From the NCBI GenBank assembly GCA_019828595.1, contig JAHQRK010000015.1:1178001-1242000 (forward strand): a stretch of 64,000 bases of DNA, given 5' to 3'. Within the stretch, counting starts at the first letter, position 1. Every line of letters begins with the position of its first letter. The notes beneath the pieces are model-generated. The model had not been told where the DNA came from. It saw only the letters and a program-made list of their open reading frames with translations, and searched no databases. Positions 45,879-56,710 of this stretch are shown here, one piece after another. Made by a program: the position numbers and the translations under genes. This DNA is from Aphanomyces cochlioides. Taxonomy: Eukaryota > Oomycota > Saprolegniomycetes > Saprolegniales > Verrucalvaceae.

Positions 45879-47230
45879 ATGGCTCAAGCGACGACGAGCG
45901 GACAGCGTCTGCGGCAGCTTGATGGAGATAATAATGCGCTAAACATTGGTCTTGGTGTCGCGATTGGCGTCATTTTGCTCCTTGTCGTGGCGTTCTGGCT
46001 CTACCAGCGACATAAGAACATGTCCCGACTGGAAGAACGCCACGCGCGTCGTGCGAACGATCGACACTTAGCTGAAGAAGACGACCAACGCACGATTAAT
46101 TTCAACGGACGACCCGCAAAGAAAGGTCCCCAAGCAGACAATTATCACTTGGAAGACGACGAATACCGCCACGCCAAGAACAAAAAAGCAGCAGCCAAAC
46201 AAGGTAACCCCCTTTCATCTCGTTTAGGAAATGCTCATACGTGGCCTCTAGCGCTCTTTCAAATGGACCAAGAGATGCTCGATGCCAAAATCGACTATAA
46301 TGCGATCCAATATACGCGCAAGTTGACCAAGGGTGCCTTTGGTGAAGTGTGGCTTGGTCAATACCGTGGCAAATACGTTGCCATCAAACAGATCTTGGAA
46401 GAACGCAAGAATGACACCAAAGAAATCGAATGTTTTGTTGCAGAAATCAAGCTCATGCTCAACCTCAAGCACCCTAACATTCTTGACTTCCTCGGCTTTT
46501 CATGGAACCCAAAGGACCACAACTTGTGTTTCTTGACCATGTACATGAAGAACGGCGATCTCTTCTACTACCTTCAGAAGCGCAAATCCAATTTATCATG
46601 GAAGCGCGAAAAGATTCAACTCGCACTTGACGTCGCTCAAGGTCTGGTCTACCTCCACTCCCTCACACCCAAGATCATCCACCGCGATCTCAAGTCTAAG
46701 AACGTCTTGCTCGATGAGAATTTCACCGCCAAGATCAATGACTTTGGCATCTCTCGGTACATCTCCACGCTCTCTCTGGCTTCAAATACTTAATGCACTG
46801 TGTAGAGTTCGTCAATTCGAAGAAACGATGACGGCTGGTGTCGGTACTGCGTTGTGGGCAGCCCCTGAAGTCTTCATGGCCAAGAAATACAACGATCGTG
46901 CCGACGTCTACTCACTCGGTGTCGTTCTTTCTGAGCTGGATACATGTGCAATTCCCTTTGCCGATCAAGCGGTAAGCATCCATTCCTCTCGGCAGTCGCG
47001 TGATCAACTTGGCGTAGGTTGGCAAGAATGGCAAATTGGACGGCATGGCAGTCATTAAGCTCGTGACGCAGAAGCGAGCCAAGCCGACGTTCAGTCCACA
47101 ATGTCCAAAGCCCGTCCTCGAATTGGCAATGATGTGCTTGGACTACGAACCCGACAATCGGCCGAGTGCCGCCGAAGTCGTGCGTCTCATCCAGGAGACG
47201 ATCCGACCGGCGTTGGAAGCAGCTTATTAA
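45879..47230 (+). CDS. Single-pass membrane TKL-type protein kinase, copy 3 (extra introns)
   Basis: Proposed exons 45879-46203, 46252-46756, 46806-46971 and 47018-47230 (402 residues, frame intact). The first intron is the least certain: it could be read through, adding 16 residues. Starts MAQATTSGQRLRQLDGDNNALNIG, membrane helix VAIGVILLLVVAFWLY, basic QRHKN, acidic linker, then kinase: GAFGEVWLG near 135, VAIK, HRDLKSKN near 252, INDFGIS, WAAPEVF, DNRPSAAEVVRLI. It lacks the 43-nt intron of copies 1 and 2 (sequence runs straight through LFYYLQKRK) but has two others in the C-lobe, so it diverged earlier. Same membrane topology expected. Confidence 0.85.
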
Positions 47231-47297
47231 ATGGAGTTATACAATACATGGGTCCTGTACATTTCATGCTCAACCCTCTCTCTCTAGATGGAGCCAC

Positions 47298-47579
47298 CTA
47301 GAGGCGATGCATGCTAAGAGGAACGTTTGCTCGCTTGGCTTCCTCCACTTCTCCCTTGGTATCAACGAAGCAGACAAGAATCAGCAGAGCATTCAGTACC
47401 GTGTATGACACTGTCACCAGGAGGAGGTTGAGTTGTCGTCCTGCAGTGCTACAGTACTTCAGTGTGGTGCGTACGACTGCGTGATTGTCTTCATGTTCAT
47501 GGGCTAACCACGCTGCATCTGCAACTATTTTCCCCTTGACTGGTCCTTGCTGGCCGTGTCTTTCAAGGAACCCAAGCAT
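47298..47579 (-). CDS. Possible C-terminal exon of a small membrane protein
   Basis: ATG 47579 opens a 93-codon frame with a hydrophilic start (MLGFLERHGQQG) and one hydrophobic helix (LLLVTVSYTVLNALLILVCF), then a charged tail. Additional upstream exons on this strand are likely (open stretches to about 47760), but I could not join them confidently. Unrecognised. Confidence 0.3.
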   Translation of the reverse strand: MLGFLERHGQQGPVKGKIVADAAWLAHEHEDNHAVVRTTLKYCSTAGRQLNLLLVTVSYTVLNALLILVCFVDTKGEVEEAKRANVPLSMHRL

Positions 47580-47880
47580 TGGTGGTGAGGGGACCACCTC
47601 TGTCCTTCGACGCCATTGTCAAAGGCTCTTTCTTTGCTGTCCTTGAGCAAGATGCTCGAGGCGCTCTTGGGTTTGTCCAACGACGAGCTCTAGCTACAAG
47701 GGTCGACTCGCCACTCGACTGTAATTCCTCCATCATTGCACCAGTTTCGTTGTCGCTCCCTCTTAGAGATCTTCAGATGTTCCTCGTGTAATCAAGCCCC
47801 TCATCGTCGCTTGGAGCCTTTGCGTGTTGGGTTCTTCTTGATGGCTGCGTCTGTGCAGGCCATCGCTGGATGAGCAGAAA

Positions 47881-48261
47881 ATGGAACCCTCGCAACTCTT
47901 CAAGCTAACTAAACTCGACGCAGGTGGCGATGCCGTTGGCGTATTGGTAAAACACGTCGACAAGAGTGGTGCAAGTCGACGGGAGACTCCTTGGCACGCA
48001 ATCGCCCTCGCGGTCCTTACGCATACCACGACGACTGATACGATGACTCTATAGGTTGCGGCAGGTATCATCGTCCTGGTGGGCTGATTGCTTGTCTGCA
48101 CAGCGACGATCGACATAACCAACGTACGAACTCGTCGCACCTCGCTGTTCCAGCAGAAGAGCTCTCAAGCAGCACCAGCTACACGCTATACAAAGTACAG
48201 TCGAGGCGTTCTTGAAGACCAGCACAGCATGAAGATGGCTCTACTTGAAGCTCGTAGCTAG
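47881..48261 (+). pseudogene. Possible small membrane protein or kinase-family N-terminus with internal TGA
   Basis: MEPSQLFKLTKLDAGGD to WHAIALA, a 42-nt intron (48013-48054), then VAAGIIVLVG, TGA (48085-48087), LLVCTATIDITNVRTRR and a short tail ending at TAG 48259-48261. The short N-terminus, single helix and basic stop-transfer resemble the N-terminal layout of the nearby kinases; no kinase domain follows. The stop sits in the helix where Trp would fit. Could be chance. Confidence 0.3.
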
Positions 48262-48520
48262 AGAGTTGGAGATATCTCGGCGTGGACATTGTCTTCACGC
48301 GTTTGTTCGTTGCGTTGTCGTTGCATTTCGAGCGTCAGGGCAGACAACTGTGGAGTATCTCGGGCTGGATGACGAGTTCCACGAGTTGTCCTGCTCCGCG
48401 CATACGTTGGTATGTTTGGCCGCCACTTGGCTTAGACGTCATTCTCCATTTCCTGATTGCTGTCCATCATCATGAGCGTCTACTACGCCAAGAAACGTTC
48501 GTTCCTCGACATGCTGCGAT

Positions 48521-49405
48521 CAGTGATGGGGAAACCATTATGGTATTTCCATATTTTTTCCATATCGGACTATCCCTGAGCCGGAATCAATTGTTCGTAC
48601 ATTCCCCTAGGGGTTTTGTGTTTCACATGGCCCACTCCTAAGGATGGACTGATGGTGTCGGGACAAGGCAATAATGGCTTATGGTGAAAACAACGGTTAA
48701 AAGAGGCCATAGGTAAACATTCCGTTGAGATCGCGGCCTTACAATTTGTATGTCTATGGAAGTGAAACATTCTCAACCATTCTTAAAGTCGTTGAGCTTC
48801 AAATCCATACTAGTGAGTGAATGAGTGATGCCGAAAAGGCAGCTGTGGCATGCTTCTTGCAAGATATTTCTAGGTCGAACGTGGAAGTGGTTGACCGTCG
48901 CAGCTATGCCGATGGTTTATTGATGGATAAACGACGTCGCATTGAAGAAAGCTCGCTGATTTGAAATTCATCCCGCCAACTTCCAATGTTGTCGAACGCT
49001 TGTTTTCTCGTGCGAAGTTGGTGAATAGTGATCTTCGCATGCGTATGTTGCCTCTTGATTTGGAGATGCTAACCTTTCTCTCGTGCAACAAGCGTTTTTG
49101 GGGACGGACAAGTCGAACAAGCCATGGAAATGAATGATTAGGATGTCCCTAGTACACCTAACGACTGCATAAGCTACATAATGCATGATTTTTGTTGAAA
49201 ATACAGCAATCCCATACGTCAATGATGCATGGCAATCTCGCTAGGTATTTTGATACACTCCGACAAAGCAGTCCTTCGCAACGGGTTATGGACAATACAC
49301 TTCAAACGCCCCTAGGTACGGCAGTGTAACTCTTGCAGCAAACTTCAGTATGGCCACGCAGCTCTAATTGTTCCATTGCCGTTCTTGATATTTTCCCAAT
49401 CACTG
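48521..49405. mobile_element. Deleted hAT element, 885 bp
   Basis: Ends CAGTGATGGG and, inverted, CAGTGATTGGG, flanked by the exact 8-bp duplication GCTGCGAT (48513-48520 and 49406-49413), the hAT hallmark. Contains the C-terminal part of a hAT transposase on plus. Confidence 0.85.
48826..49137 (+). pseudogene. hAT transposase C-terminal dimerisation fragment
   Basis: SDAEKAAVACFLQDIS and an open stretch to IEESSLI, then a one-base shift and LKFIPPTSNVVERLFSRAKL, LPLDLEMLTFLSCNKRFW, stop at 49135-49137. PPTSNVVERLFS is the conserved hAT C-terminal motif. The catalytic core has been lost. Confidence 0.75.
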
Positions 49406-49541
49406 GCTGCGATGCCTTCCGACGAATTACATGGCCGTGGAAATCCGCTCCCATCAACGCTTGCTCTTGTTTATCAGACAAGGCGATCTTCAGCCTCGAT
49501 CAAATCCTCGACATTGCGTGGTCGTCGCATAAGACAGTCAC

Positions 49542-49802
49542 TGTAACCGGGCGCAGAGGATATCAGGCGCGTGTGAACTGCGACTGAAGTGTAAGAGTGA
49601 ATTAAAGTTAAAGCAACCTAAGTCTCATTCCTGTCTTGTTTCTCGTTGGCTATCGCACAGCCTCACTAGGAGCTTCAACTTCTGTTGCCTCCCAAGGCCA
49701 GTCGTTCACACAGCAGAGCGCGGGAACCGCTACTGCGGGCGCCAGGTCAATGCACAGACCGCGCCCTCATCTTATGTACCTGCCAGACATGGCACGGTTA
49801 CA
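49542..49802 (-). repeat. 3' LTR of the gypsy element (left end on plus strand)
   Basis: 261 bp, begins TGTAACCGGGCGCAGAGG and ends CACGGTTACA; TG...CA borders. Confidence 0.95.
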
Positions 49803-49816
49803 TCCTCCCACACTTA
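49803..49816 (-). promoter_or_regulatory. Polypurine tract
   Basis: On minus the sequence AAGTGTGGGAGGA directly precedes the 3' LTR, the expected primer site for plus-strand DNA synthesis. It confirms the element's orientation. Confidence 0.7.
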
Positions 49817-49953
49817 GGGCGAAAGCCCGTAAGCTTTTGCAGAGATGCCTCCCTCGCTGGGGGTAATCCCTTCACAGTCCCGTCTGAACTGGGACTGGTG
49901 TGTTCCAACTATCACATTGGCTTTCGCTGAGCCAATCAGAAACATTTTCGAAA

Positions 49954-51228
49954 ATGTTCGCCGGCGAAGAGGTCGATTACGAGTACACGCCGTCCTCGCC
50001 CGATCTGGGCAGTAGCGAGCAAAGCGCAGCGCCGGCGCAGGGGCGCACCAAATACCTTGAGAACCTTTGGATCCGTGAGGGCCAAACTCGACTTGGTGGT
50101 GGTGTCCACGCGCGGTGTCAGGCATCCGACACAGGATGCGATCTGACCTTTGATCAAATGCCAGGCTTCACAGCCTCTCGCAGTGGCACGCCCGATCCGG
50201 GCAAGTTTCGAGATTTGTTGGCACAATTGCCTTCTCGCCTGCGCGGCGATTCTAAAAGTGATTTTGCGGCGGGGGTTGCCTTTGCAGTGACTTTGTGGGA
50301 AACCTGCAACCCCGTCATCGTCGATATGGCCGAATGGCCTTCGATCCGACAAGACCAGCGCCGCTTTGGTGGTATGCGCGCGTTTGTTCCTGTTTCTCCC
50401 TTGCGGGACGAAACTAAATTTGAGTTCGTGGCCATCTGGGCCAACCGAATGCTGGCGCGTATTTCGCTCGACACCACGACGTGGCCCCACAACTACGCTA
50501 AGTTCCAAGAGCGTGTTGTTAATTTTGCGCGTGAGCGCCATGGCTTGAAGGTACGCCTCGCTGCCGAGACCGTCGGAGCGATCGCTGTCGCGTACCAAAA
50601 GCTGAGAGTAGTCTATGTGAGTCTGGACCAAGGTCCGCTTCTCTCATTCATGTGTTCGTAGGAGCCGCCTCCGAATTTTGCGCCAGGAGGCGATACTCGC
50701 GGCCGTGCTGGCCCCAGCGCTGCGCGACAATCCGCGCGCCGTCATCGCGCCCCTCGTTCTCGCCCTCGCTCGACCGAGCCTGAGGCGAAACGTTCGCGCC
50801 GAGAGGCGGGGCGTAGTCCGAGTCGGGACCGCCCGCGATATGCGCTGGACGAAGATCTGTACCAGCTGCGTGATGAAGTTGCGGAGCTGACCCGCCAACT
50901 TGGTCACTCCGAACAGGAGTTTGAAGGTCGGCTTCAGGACCTTCAAGACGAGCTCCAGACTGAGCGCGAGAAGCGTCGCGACTTGCAATCGCGCTTCGAG
51001 AAGATGTCGAAGCTCTGCGAGCAACACGCAATGACCGCCGAGGGCTTGAAGAACTGGGTCCACGCGATGGATGTTCACCGCGAATGTTTTTACAAGAAGA
51101 GCTCGGAGCTCGAGCTACTTGTTGAGCGTCTCGCGAAGGAGAGAGATCGTGTGGACGCGCATCTTCAAGCGCTCTACTCGAAGATCCGACAGGACTACGT
51201 TCCGTTTGAGGAACTGACGAAGGGGTAA
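49954..51228 (+). CDS. Putative spliced antisense gene inside the gypsy element (409 aa)
   Basis: Exon 1 49954-50616 starts MFAGEEVDYEYTPSSPD. A 45-nt intron (50617-50661) begins GTGAGT and ends TTCGTAG. Exon 2 50662-51228 begins EPPPNFAPGGDTRG. The frame is continuous: 221 codons plus 188 and a stop. Exon 1 encodes an unrecognised globular region (for example FRDLLAQLPSRL, VAFAVTLWETCNPVIVDMAEW, FVAIWANRMLARISLDTT). Exon 2 encodes an Arg/Ser/Pro-rich stretch (RRHRAPRSRPRS) and a coiled coil (LRDEVAELTRQLGHSEQEFE onward). It runs opposite to pol, and its stop falls just where the conserved pol C-terminus (KRHIPQDAV) ends. The opposite strand of exon 1 is also open, so coding strand is inferred from the splice junction, ATG and domain-like composition. 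Could be a captured host gene or an element-encoded accessory or antisense regulator. Confidence 0.55.
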
Positions 51229-54200
51229 CCGCGTCCTGAGGTATGTGTCTCTTGAGCTTGCCCGTGTAGATGACGGGATGGATGTCCCAGTCATCGGGCA
51301 GTTCGAGCTCGTAGTCCACTGGACTAATAACTTTTCGAATAGGGAATGGCCCCAACCAAGGGCAGCGAAGCTTCGAAGGGCCGCTAGGTCCTTTCACGAC
51401 CGACCGATGCACGTAGACTAGGTCGTTAACCGAATACACATTTGTATTTCCTCGGTTGTGTTTGTTGGCCTGACGGGCCTGTTTCGCTTGAGCACTGGCG
51501 ATATTCTCGCGTAGGCGCAGTAACAATGATTCGCGCGACGACGCGAAATGTTCGACAGAAGCGGCTGTCCGCCGCGGAACGTCATCGGAGATTCCTCCCA
51601 CACTTAAAACAGGACGGTCCACGTCCGTGGGAAGCCGCGGGTGCTTCAAATGCACCGCGTAGAAGGGCGTAAAGCTCGTTGACGTATGAACAGACGAGTT
51701 GTAAGCAAAACACTCTGTTGGCAACATGGAACTCCATGTTTTCGGCCTAGACAAGGCATAGCTTCGAAGGATGTCTTCGAGAACGCGATTCGCGCGTTCG
51801 GTCTGACCATCAGACTCAGGATGGTCCGAGCTGGACATGTTTAACGTCGTCCCGCAGAGCGCGAACAGCGCTCGCCAAAAATGGGACGTAAACCGAGGGT
51901 CTCGATCCGAGACGATACTGGACGGGAGTCCAAAATGACAATAGACGTTGTCAAAGAAAAGGCCAGCTGACTGCTCCGCCGTGACGGATGCCTTAACAGG
52001 CAGCGCGATCAGGTACTTGGATGCGCGATCGACAAGGGTGAAGATACCCGTATTGCCCGACTTGTCACTGGGCAAGCCAAAAATGAAGTCCATGCTGACG
52101 GACTCCCACAGTTCCAGTGGGACGTCGAGGCTCTGTAGCGGAGCCTGTGAGTGTGGGGCGGCCATGACGGCCTGACATACGCCACACGATGCGACAAAAC
52201 GTGCCACCGCCTTATACAGGCGAGGCCACCAAAATGAACGGGCGACGGACAGATATGTCTTCTCGCGGCCAAAATGGCCGCCGCTCGGGGTGTCGTGAAA
52301 TTCGTGGATGATCTCCGCACGGAGAGTCGGGTCGCACGGCACAGCCACTCGTGGGGCGTCCCCCGGAGTGACCGAATACCACAACAAATCGTCGTGGAAT
52401 GTGAAACGTCCGATCTGGACTACCTTGGTGGAAAGCGATTTGCCAGCGGTAATGGCATCAATCGTCCGGCTAAGGGCAGGATCCAGGTTGTACGCTCCTC
52501 GAATGCGATCAAACAAGTCCGAACGGACTTCGGATAGGGCAGACAGGCAGGGAGGTTCCTCCTCCGCTGGACGGCGCGACAGCGCGTCTGCAATGACGTT
52601 GGGACGACCTGGTTTGTACACAACAGTCATGTTGTATTCCGCGAAAAACGCGAGCCACCTGGCCATCCGGTCAGAGATGTGCGGCGAGTTCACAGCAGTC
52701 TGTAAGGACGCGTGATCCGTGTATACCGTAAACGGCTTCGAGCCGAGAAGGTAGATGCGGAATTTGACCAAGGCGTATTTCATCGCCAGTAATTCTAGGT
52801 CATGGACCAGATAGTTGCGCTCTGCAGCGCGCAGCTGCCGTGACTGATAGGAGACGGGTCGGTCACGACCCTCGTCATCCTTTTGCATGAGGCAGCAACC
52901 TATTGCTCGCACAGATGCATCACAGACGACCGAGAATGGTCGATTGAAGTCAGGCAACGCCAGGATCGGCGCTTGCGTGAGGCTAGCCTTGATGCCGTCA
53001 AAAGCCTCTTGACATTCTTGTGTCCAGTCCCACTGGACATCCTTCATTAGTAGCCGCGTCAGCGACGTTGCGATGTCGGCAAAGTTCTTTGAAAACTTGT
53101 GAAGGTAGGTCGCAAGACCAAGCCAGCTGCGGAGCTCTGTCACAGTGGCCGGGACAGGCCAAGTTGTGATCGTGGTGACTTTGGCCGGGTCTGGCCGACA
53201 TCCATTGATACCAACGTACTCCCCGAGTACGGGTATTTCTTCAACGCCGAACATACACTTCTGTAAGTTGGCATACAATCCTGCGTCTCGCAGCGTCTGA
53301 AAGACCTGCCGCAGGTGTCCAAAATGGACTTGCACGTCGGTGCGATTCCTGTCTGCACGGCTGTGCACGTATATGTCGTCGAAGTACGACGGCGCAAAGT
53401 CGCGCAGCGGGCGCAACTTTTGCGTGACCATTCGGTTGAAGGTCGCTGGGGCATTAGCGAGCCCTTGTGGCATCACCAGCCACTCCCACAGCATGCCCGA
53501 TGGCGTCGAGACAGCTGTCTTGGGAATGTCACATGCGCGCATGAGGATTTGATAGAATCCATCGCGCAGATCGATCGTTGAAAAGTTCGTCGAGCCACCC
53601 ATGCTGTCAACGATGACATCTTTCCTGGGAATCGGCGTTTGCGCCGGGATGGTGGCTGCGTTCAGCTTGTTATAAGCATGAACGATTCGCCAAGAGCCGC
53701 TAGGCTTCTTGACGCAGAAGGTCGGACTCGAGTGTGGCGACGTACTCTCCCGTACATGCCCCGCCTTCTTGCGTGCAGCGAAGAATGAGTCGATGAACTC
53801 GACTTGCTCACGTGGTAGTGGCCACTGTCGAGTGACACACCACTTTGTCTCTGGCGTCAGGTCAATCTCATGACGCACGCCCTTGTCCTTGGGCAGTCTC
53901 GCGGGAACTTCCTCCGGGAAGATATCCTCGTATTCCTTCACGAGGGGGGAAAACGGGCTCGTTCGGAGCCTATCCCATACGCGAGAGTGTGCTGGCGGTG
54001 TCTCGCCAGCTACGTCCGGATCCTTCGCGGACGTCGTGTAGAGGTCAATCTCATCAACACTCTGTATCACTGCGATACTGGTGATGCGCTGGGAGCGCAG
54101 AGCACTTCTAAACTCGGCAAAGCTCATCTCTTCGAGCTTGCATATTTCTTCAGCTGTCTTCGGCAGCTCAGTCAAGTCGCAATGCGACAAAATGACACCT

Positions 54201-55192
54201 TCAACAAAGACGCGCCCAGACACGGGCAGCGTCGGCTTAGGACTGCGCTCCAGCGCGTCCTCTTCAACAATCACGTCTCCGTGCACTCGGTCCGTCGGTG
54301 CACTCGCGAAGGAGACTTTAAGCCCGGTCCGTTGGGCATAACTCTTGTACACAGGCAACCCAGTCCGTCGGGTGTTTGCCCAAGTGTTGTTGAAGGCCTG
54401 ACGGCCGATATCTTCCTTGGAAGACATAGGACCGCCCTGGCGTGTCGACTTTCCCGTAGCCGGGAGCTGACGCAGCGTAGCTAACTGCTCATCGCCAGCT
54501 GGCGAGGGGATGGGGTCATTACTCTCCATGCCCAGATGGCTTTTGAGAAAGTCGGGGCCGACCTCATGGATGGTCTTGGCCGGCCAGTTTATGCAGGGCT
54601 GGTGTTTCTCCAACCAGCCCATACCTAGGATGAGGTCCCAGCGCTCATCTAGGTCTATGACGAAGTAGTCCTCCAGACTACTGAACGTGCCAACCTGTGT
54701 TAACAGGCGCACTGATCTCTTGGGTGCTGTCACTACCGACCCATCACCCAACTTGACGCGCACAGTCTCAGTCAGAGACGTGCCGCTGTCGACCTCTGCA
54801 TAGAGGCTCACATTCTCTTCGAGCGTCTATCGACGGGCAAAATTCTTCGACGCTCCACAGTCGATTAAGACTCGGAGCTTTCGGGAGAAGCCCTCCACGG
54901 GCATCTCGACATGCAGCATCGTAGTATGCTGTCCCAGTTGACACAGTAATGTGTCAGAGGCTAGGTTCTGACGAACAGGCGGTATGCCGGAACGCTCTTC
55001 ATCAGAGCCTAGAGTTGTCCCAGTAGGTCGCCCCGCGCCTACTGGGAGTTCTCTTTCCCCTGGCGATGGCCGTAGCCACGCCCACGCCCACGATAGGCGC
55101 CACCGCGCGAGCGGTGTGGGGGGTAATTCGGGTTCTTCCTCGCCTGTGAAGGCTGAGGGCATTTCCTTGCGAAGTGACCAGTCTGGCCACAA
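50648..55192 (-). CDS. pol: gypsy pol polyprotein (protease, RT, RNase H, integrase), one premature TAG
   Basis: Open from 55192, overlapping gag in the -1 frame. The protease-like motif VLIDCGASKNFARR is followed by TAG at 54827-54829; the same frame resumes VSLYAEVDSGTS and stays open to 50648. Reverse transcriptase: LRDGFYQIL, LVMPQGLANAPATFNRM and catalytic YFDDIYVHS near 53364-53390. RNase H: VVCDASVRAIGCCLMQ, HDLELLAMKYAL, YTDHASLQ. Integrase: zinc-binding HDTPSGGHFGREK with CGVCQ, then Asp in SVSMDFIFG, Asp in VSDRDPRF and Glu in HPESDGQTERANR. The conserved part ends near 51228 (LGPFPIRKVI, KLKRHIPQ). The remaining Ser/Arg-rich tail to 50648 is antisense to the plus-strand exon and may be a shadow. 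Confidence 0.9.
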
Positions 55193-56178
55193 TTGAAACA
55201 GCGGCGCTCTTCACCAGAGGCCGCTTCCATTCGCGAGATCTCCATGTCCGCTGAGACATTGGGGGATCCGCCGGAGGAACGCGCTAAACCGCGCGAATGT
55301 TCCGTGTTCAGCGCGATGCTGATTGCCTCATTGAACCTTTGAGGCTGCAAACGGAAAAGCTCGTCACGAGCTGGGCCTTAATTCAGGCCGTACATAAAGA
55401 CCGAGACTCGACCGATCTCGTCGATCTTGTAGGAGTTCTCGAAGGACCCGAGGATGGAATGAAGTTCGTTCACAAACTCCTGAATAGTTCCCTTGCCTTG
55501 CTTGGCTTGGTTGAACTTTGCGCGATAGCGCATTTCGACGTTCGAGTGAACGTACTGCTCCTTGAGTTGTTCAATCAAGGAATCGAACGTGGGGAAGGCC
55601 TCGTCGTCCAACATGTGAAGGTTGTTGGCCCAGTCTCGGGCTCGACCTTGCAAGTTGGATAGCGCGAAAGCAACGCGCAGTGTCTCGTTCGTTACGAGCT
55701 GGGCGCGAAGGGCAAGTTTCACTTCGGAAACCCAGAGGAACAGGTGCTCGTCCGCGGCGCCGCCATATTTTGACACTTCGAGCTTCAGAGGTCGGTCGCG
55801 CGACACTCTGGAGTCGATGAAGATGTCGTCAATTCCCGGTGAGGGGTTTTCGGGTCGTCTGGCTTGGTCAGCCAGGTCCCTGTTGGACTCTTCAAGGCTG
55901 GCGATCTTTGCCGTGGCATTCAACAGGTCTGCTTCATAGAGCAACGCCGTCTCTTCTTGAGTGCGTTGCGCAGCGGCATGGGCCGCTGACTGCGCGGTTG
56001 CTTCGCCATGCAGGCGGAAGCTCTCAATGACTATGATCTGGTCTTGAGGGTTCACCCCACTGAACAATCCCCGAACGATGTTCTCGGGGATCAAGTGAAG
56101 CAGCTCGGTCAGAGTAGCTTGCTGTTCGGGTGAGAAGTGGGAAACGTCGATCGTCGACGTTGCGGGCGCAGCGTCCAT
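55039..56178 (-). CDS. gag: gypsy gag (capsid plus CCHC zinc knuckle), premature TAA
   Basis: From ATG 56178 (MDAAPATSTIDVSHFSPEQQ): an N-terminal helical segment, then the capsid-like region FLWVSEVKLALRAQLV, ALSNLQGRARDWANNL, LIEQLKEQYVHSNVEMRYR, FVNELHSILGSF. TAA at 55378-55380 follows FMYGLN; the frame then continues GPARDELFRLQPQRFNEAI and the nucleocapsid knuckle CFNCGQTGHFARKC, ending with a basic Arg/Gly tail and a stop at 55039. Gag would assemble the particle and bind RNA. It overlaps pol by about 150 bases in a -1 relation, so pol expression would need -1 frameshifting. Confidence 0.85.
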
Positions 56179-56207
56179 GGTCCTGGACGAACTAGAGTGC
56201 TATCAGG

Positions 56208-56468
56208 TGTAACCGGGCGCAGAGGATATCAGGCGCGTGTGAACTGCGACTGAAGTGTAAAAGTGAATTAAAGTTAAAGCAACCTAAGTCTCATTCCTGT
56301 CTTGTTTCTCGTTGGCTATCGCACAGCCTCACTAGGAGCTTCAACTTCTGTGGCCTCCCAAAGCCAGTCGTTCACACAGCAGAGCGCGGGAACCGCTACT
56401 GCGGGCGCCAGGTCAATGCACAGACCGCGCCCTCATCTTATGTACCTACCAGACATGGCACGGTTACA
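56208..56468 (-). repeat. 5' LTR of the gypsy element (right end on plus strand)
   Basis: 261 bp, differing from the other LTR at about four positions (one in GTGTAA(A/G)AGTG, two around TGGCCTCCCAAAG, one in TACCT(A/G)CCAG). Just inside it, the minus strand reads CCTGATAGCACTC, the presumed primer-binding site; I could not assign the tRNA. Confidence 0.95.
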
Positions 56469-56710
56469 GTCACGATGCAATTGGAGGCGAAAGATGGTCG
56501 CATCACCAAGCAGAAGCTCGCATTTGACTGCCAAGCCGATCTCTTCTACTTTCTCGTCGAGCTCGGCATGGAACCAGCGCAAGTGAATGGCAAAGTCCAG
56601 CGAGGATCCTTCTGCAAACCCCAGCGACGCTTGAGCTTTTCCTCCCGATCGTCTACCTCTCGACGGTCCAGAGCCACGCTGCGCACCAAGATCGTTTATA
56701 TTCATATTTA

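Larger units (their letters stand above)
49542..56468 (-). mobile_element. Ty3/gypsy LTR retrotransposon, 6927 bp, minus orientation
   Basis: Two 261-bp LTRs (TGTAACC...GGTTACA) with about four differences, a GTCAC 5-bp target duplication (49537-49541 and 56469-56473), a polypurine tract next to the left LTR and gag, protease, reverse transcriptase, RNase H and integrase in gypsy order on minus. No chromodomain seen. An apparent spliced ORF runs antisense at its 3' end. About 98.5% LTR identity indicates recent insertion, yet gag and pol each carry a premature stop. Confidence 0.95.

Noticed and set aside
49936..50631. 231-codon minus-strand ORF opposite antisense exon 1
   Set aside because: Lies beyond the pol stop in another frame and has no splice or domain support; the plus strand is the better candidate, although this remains to be tested.
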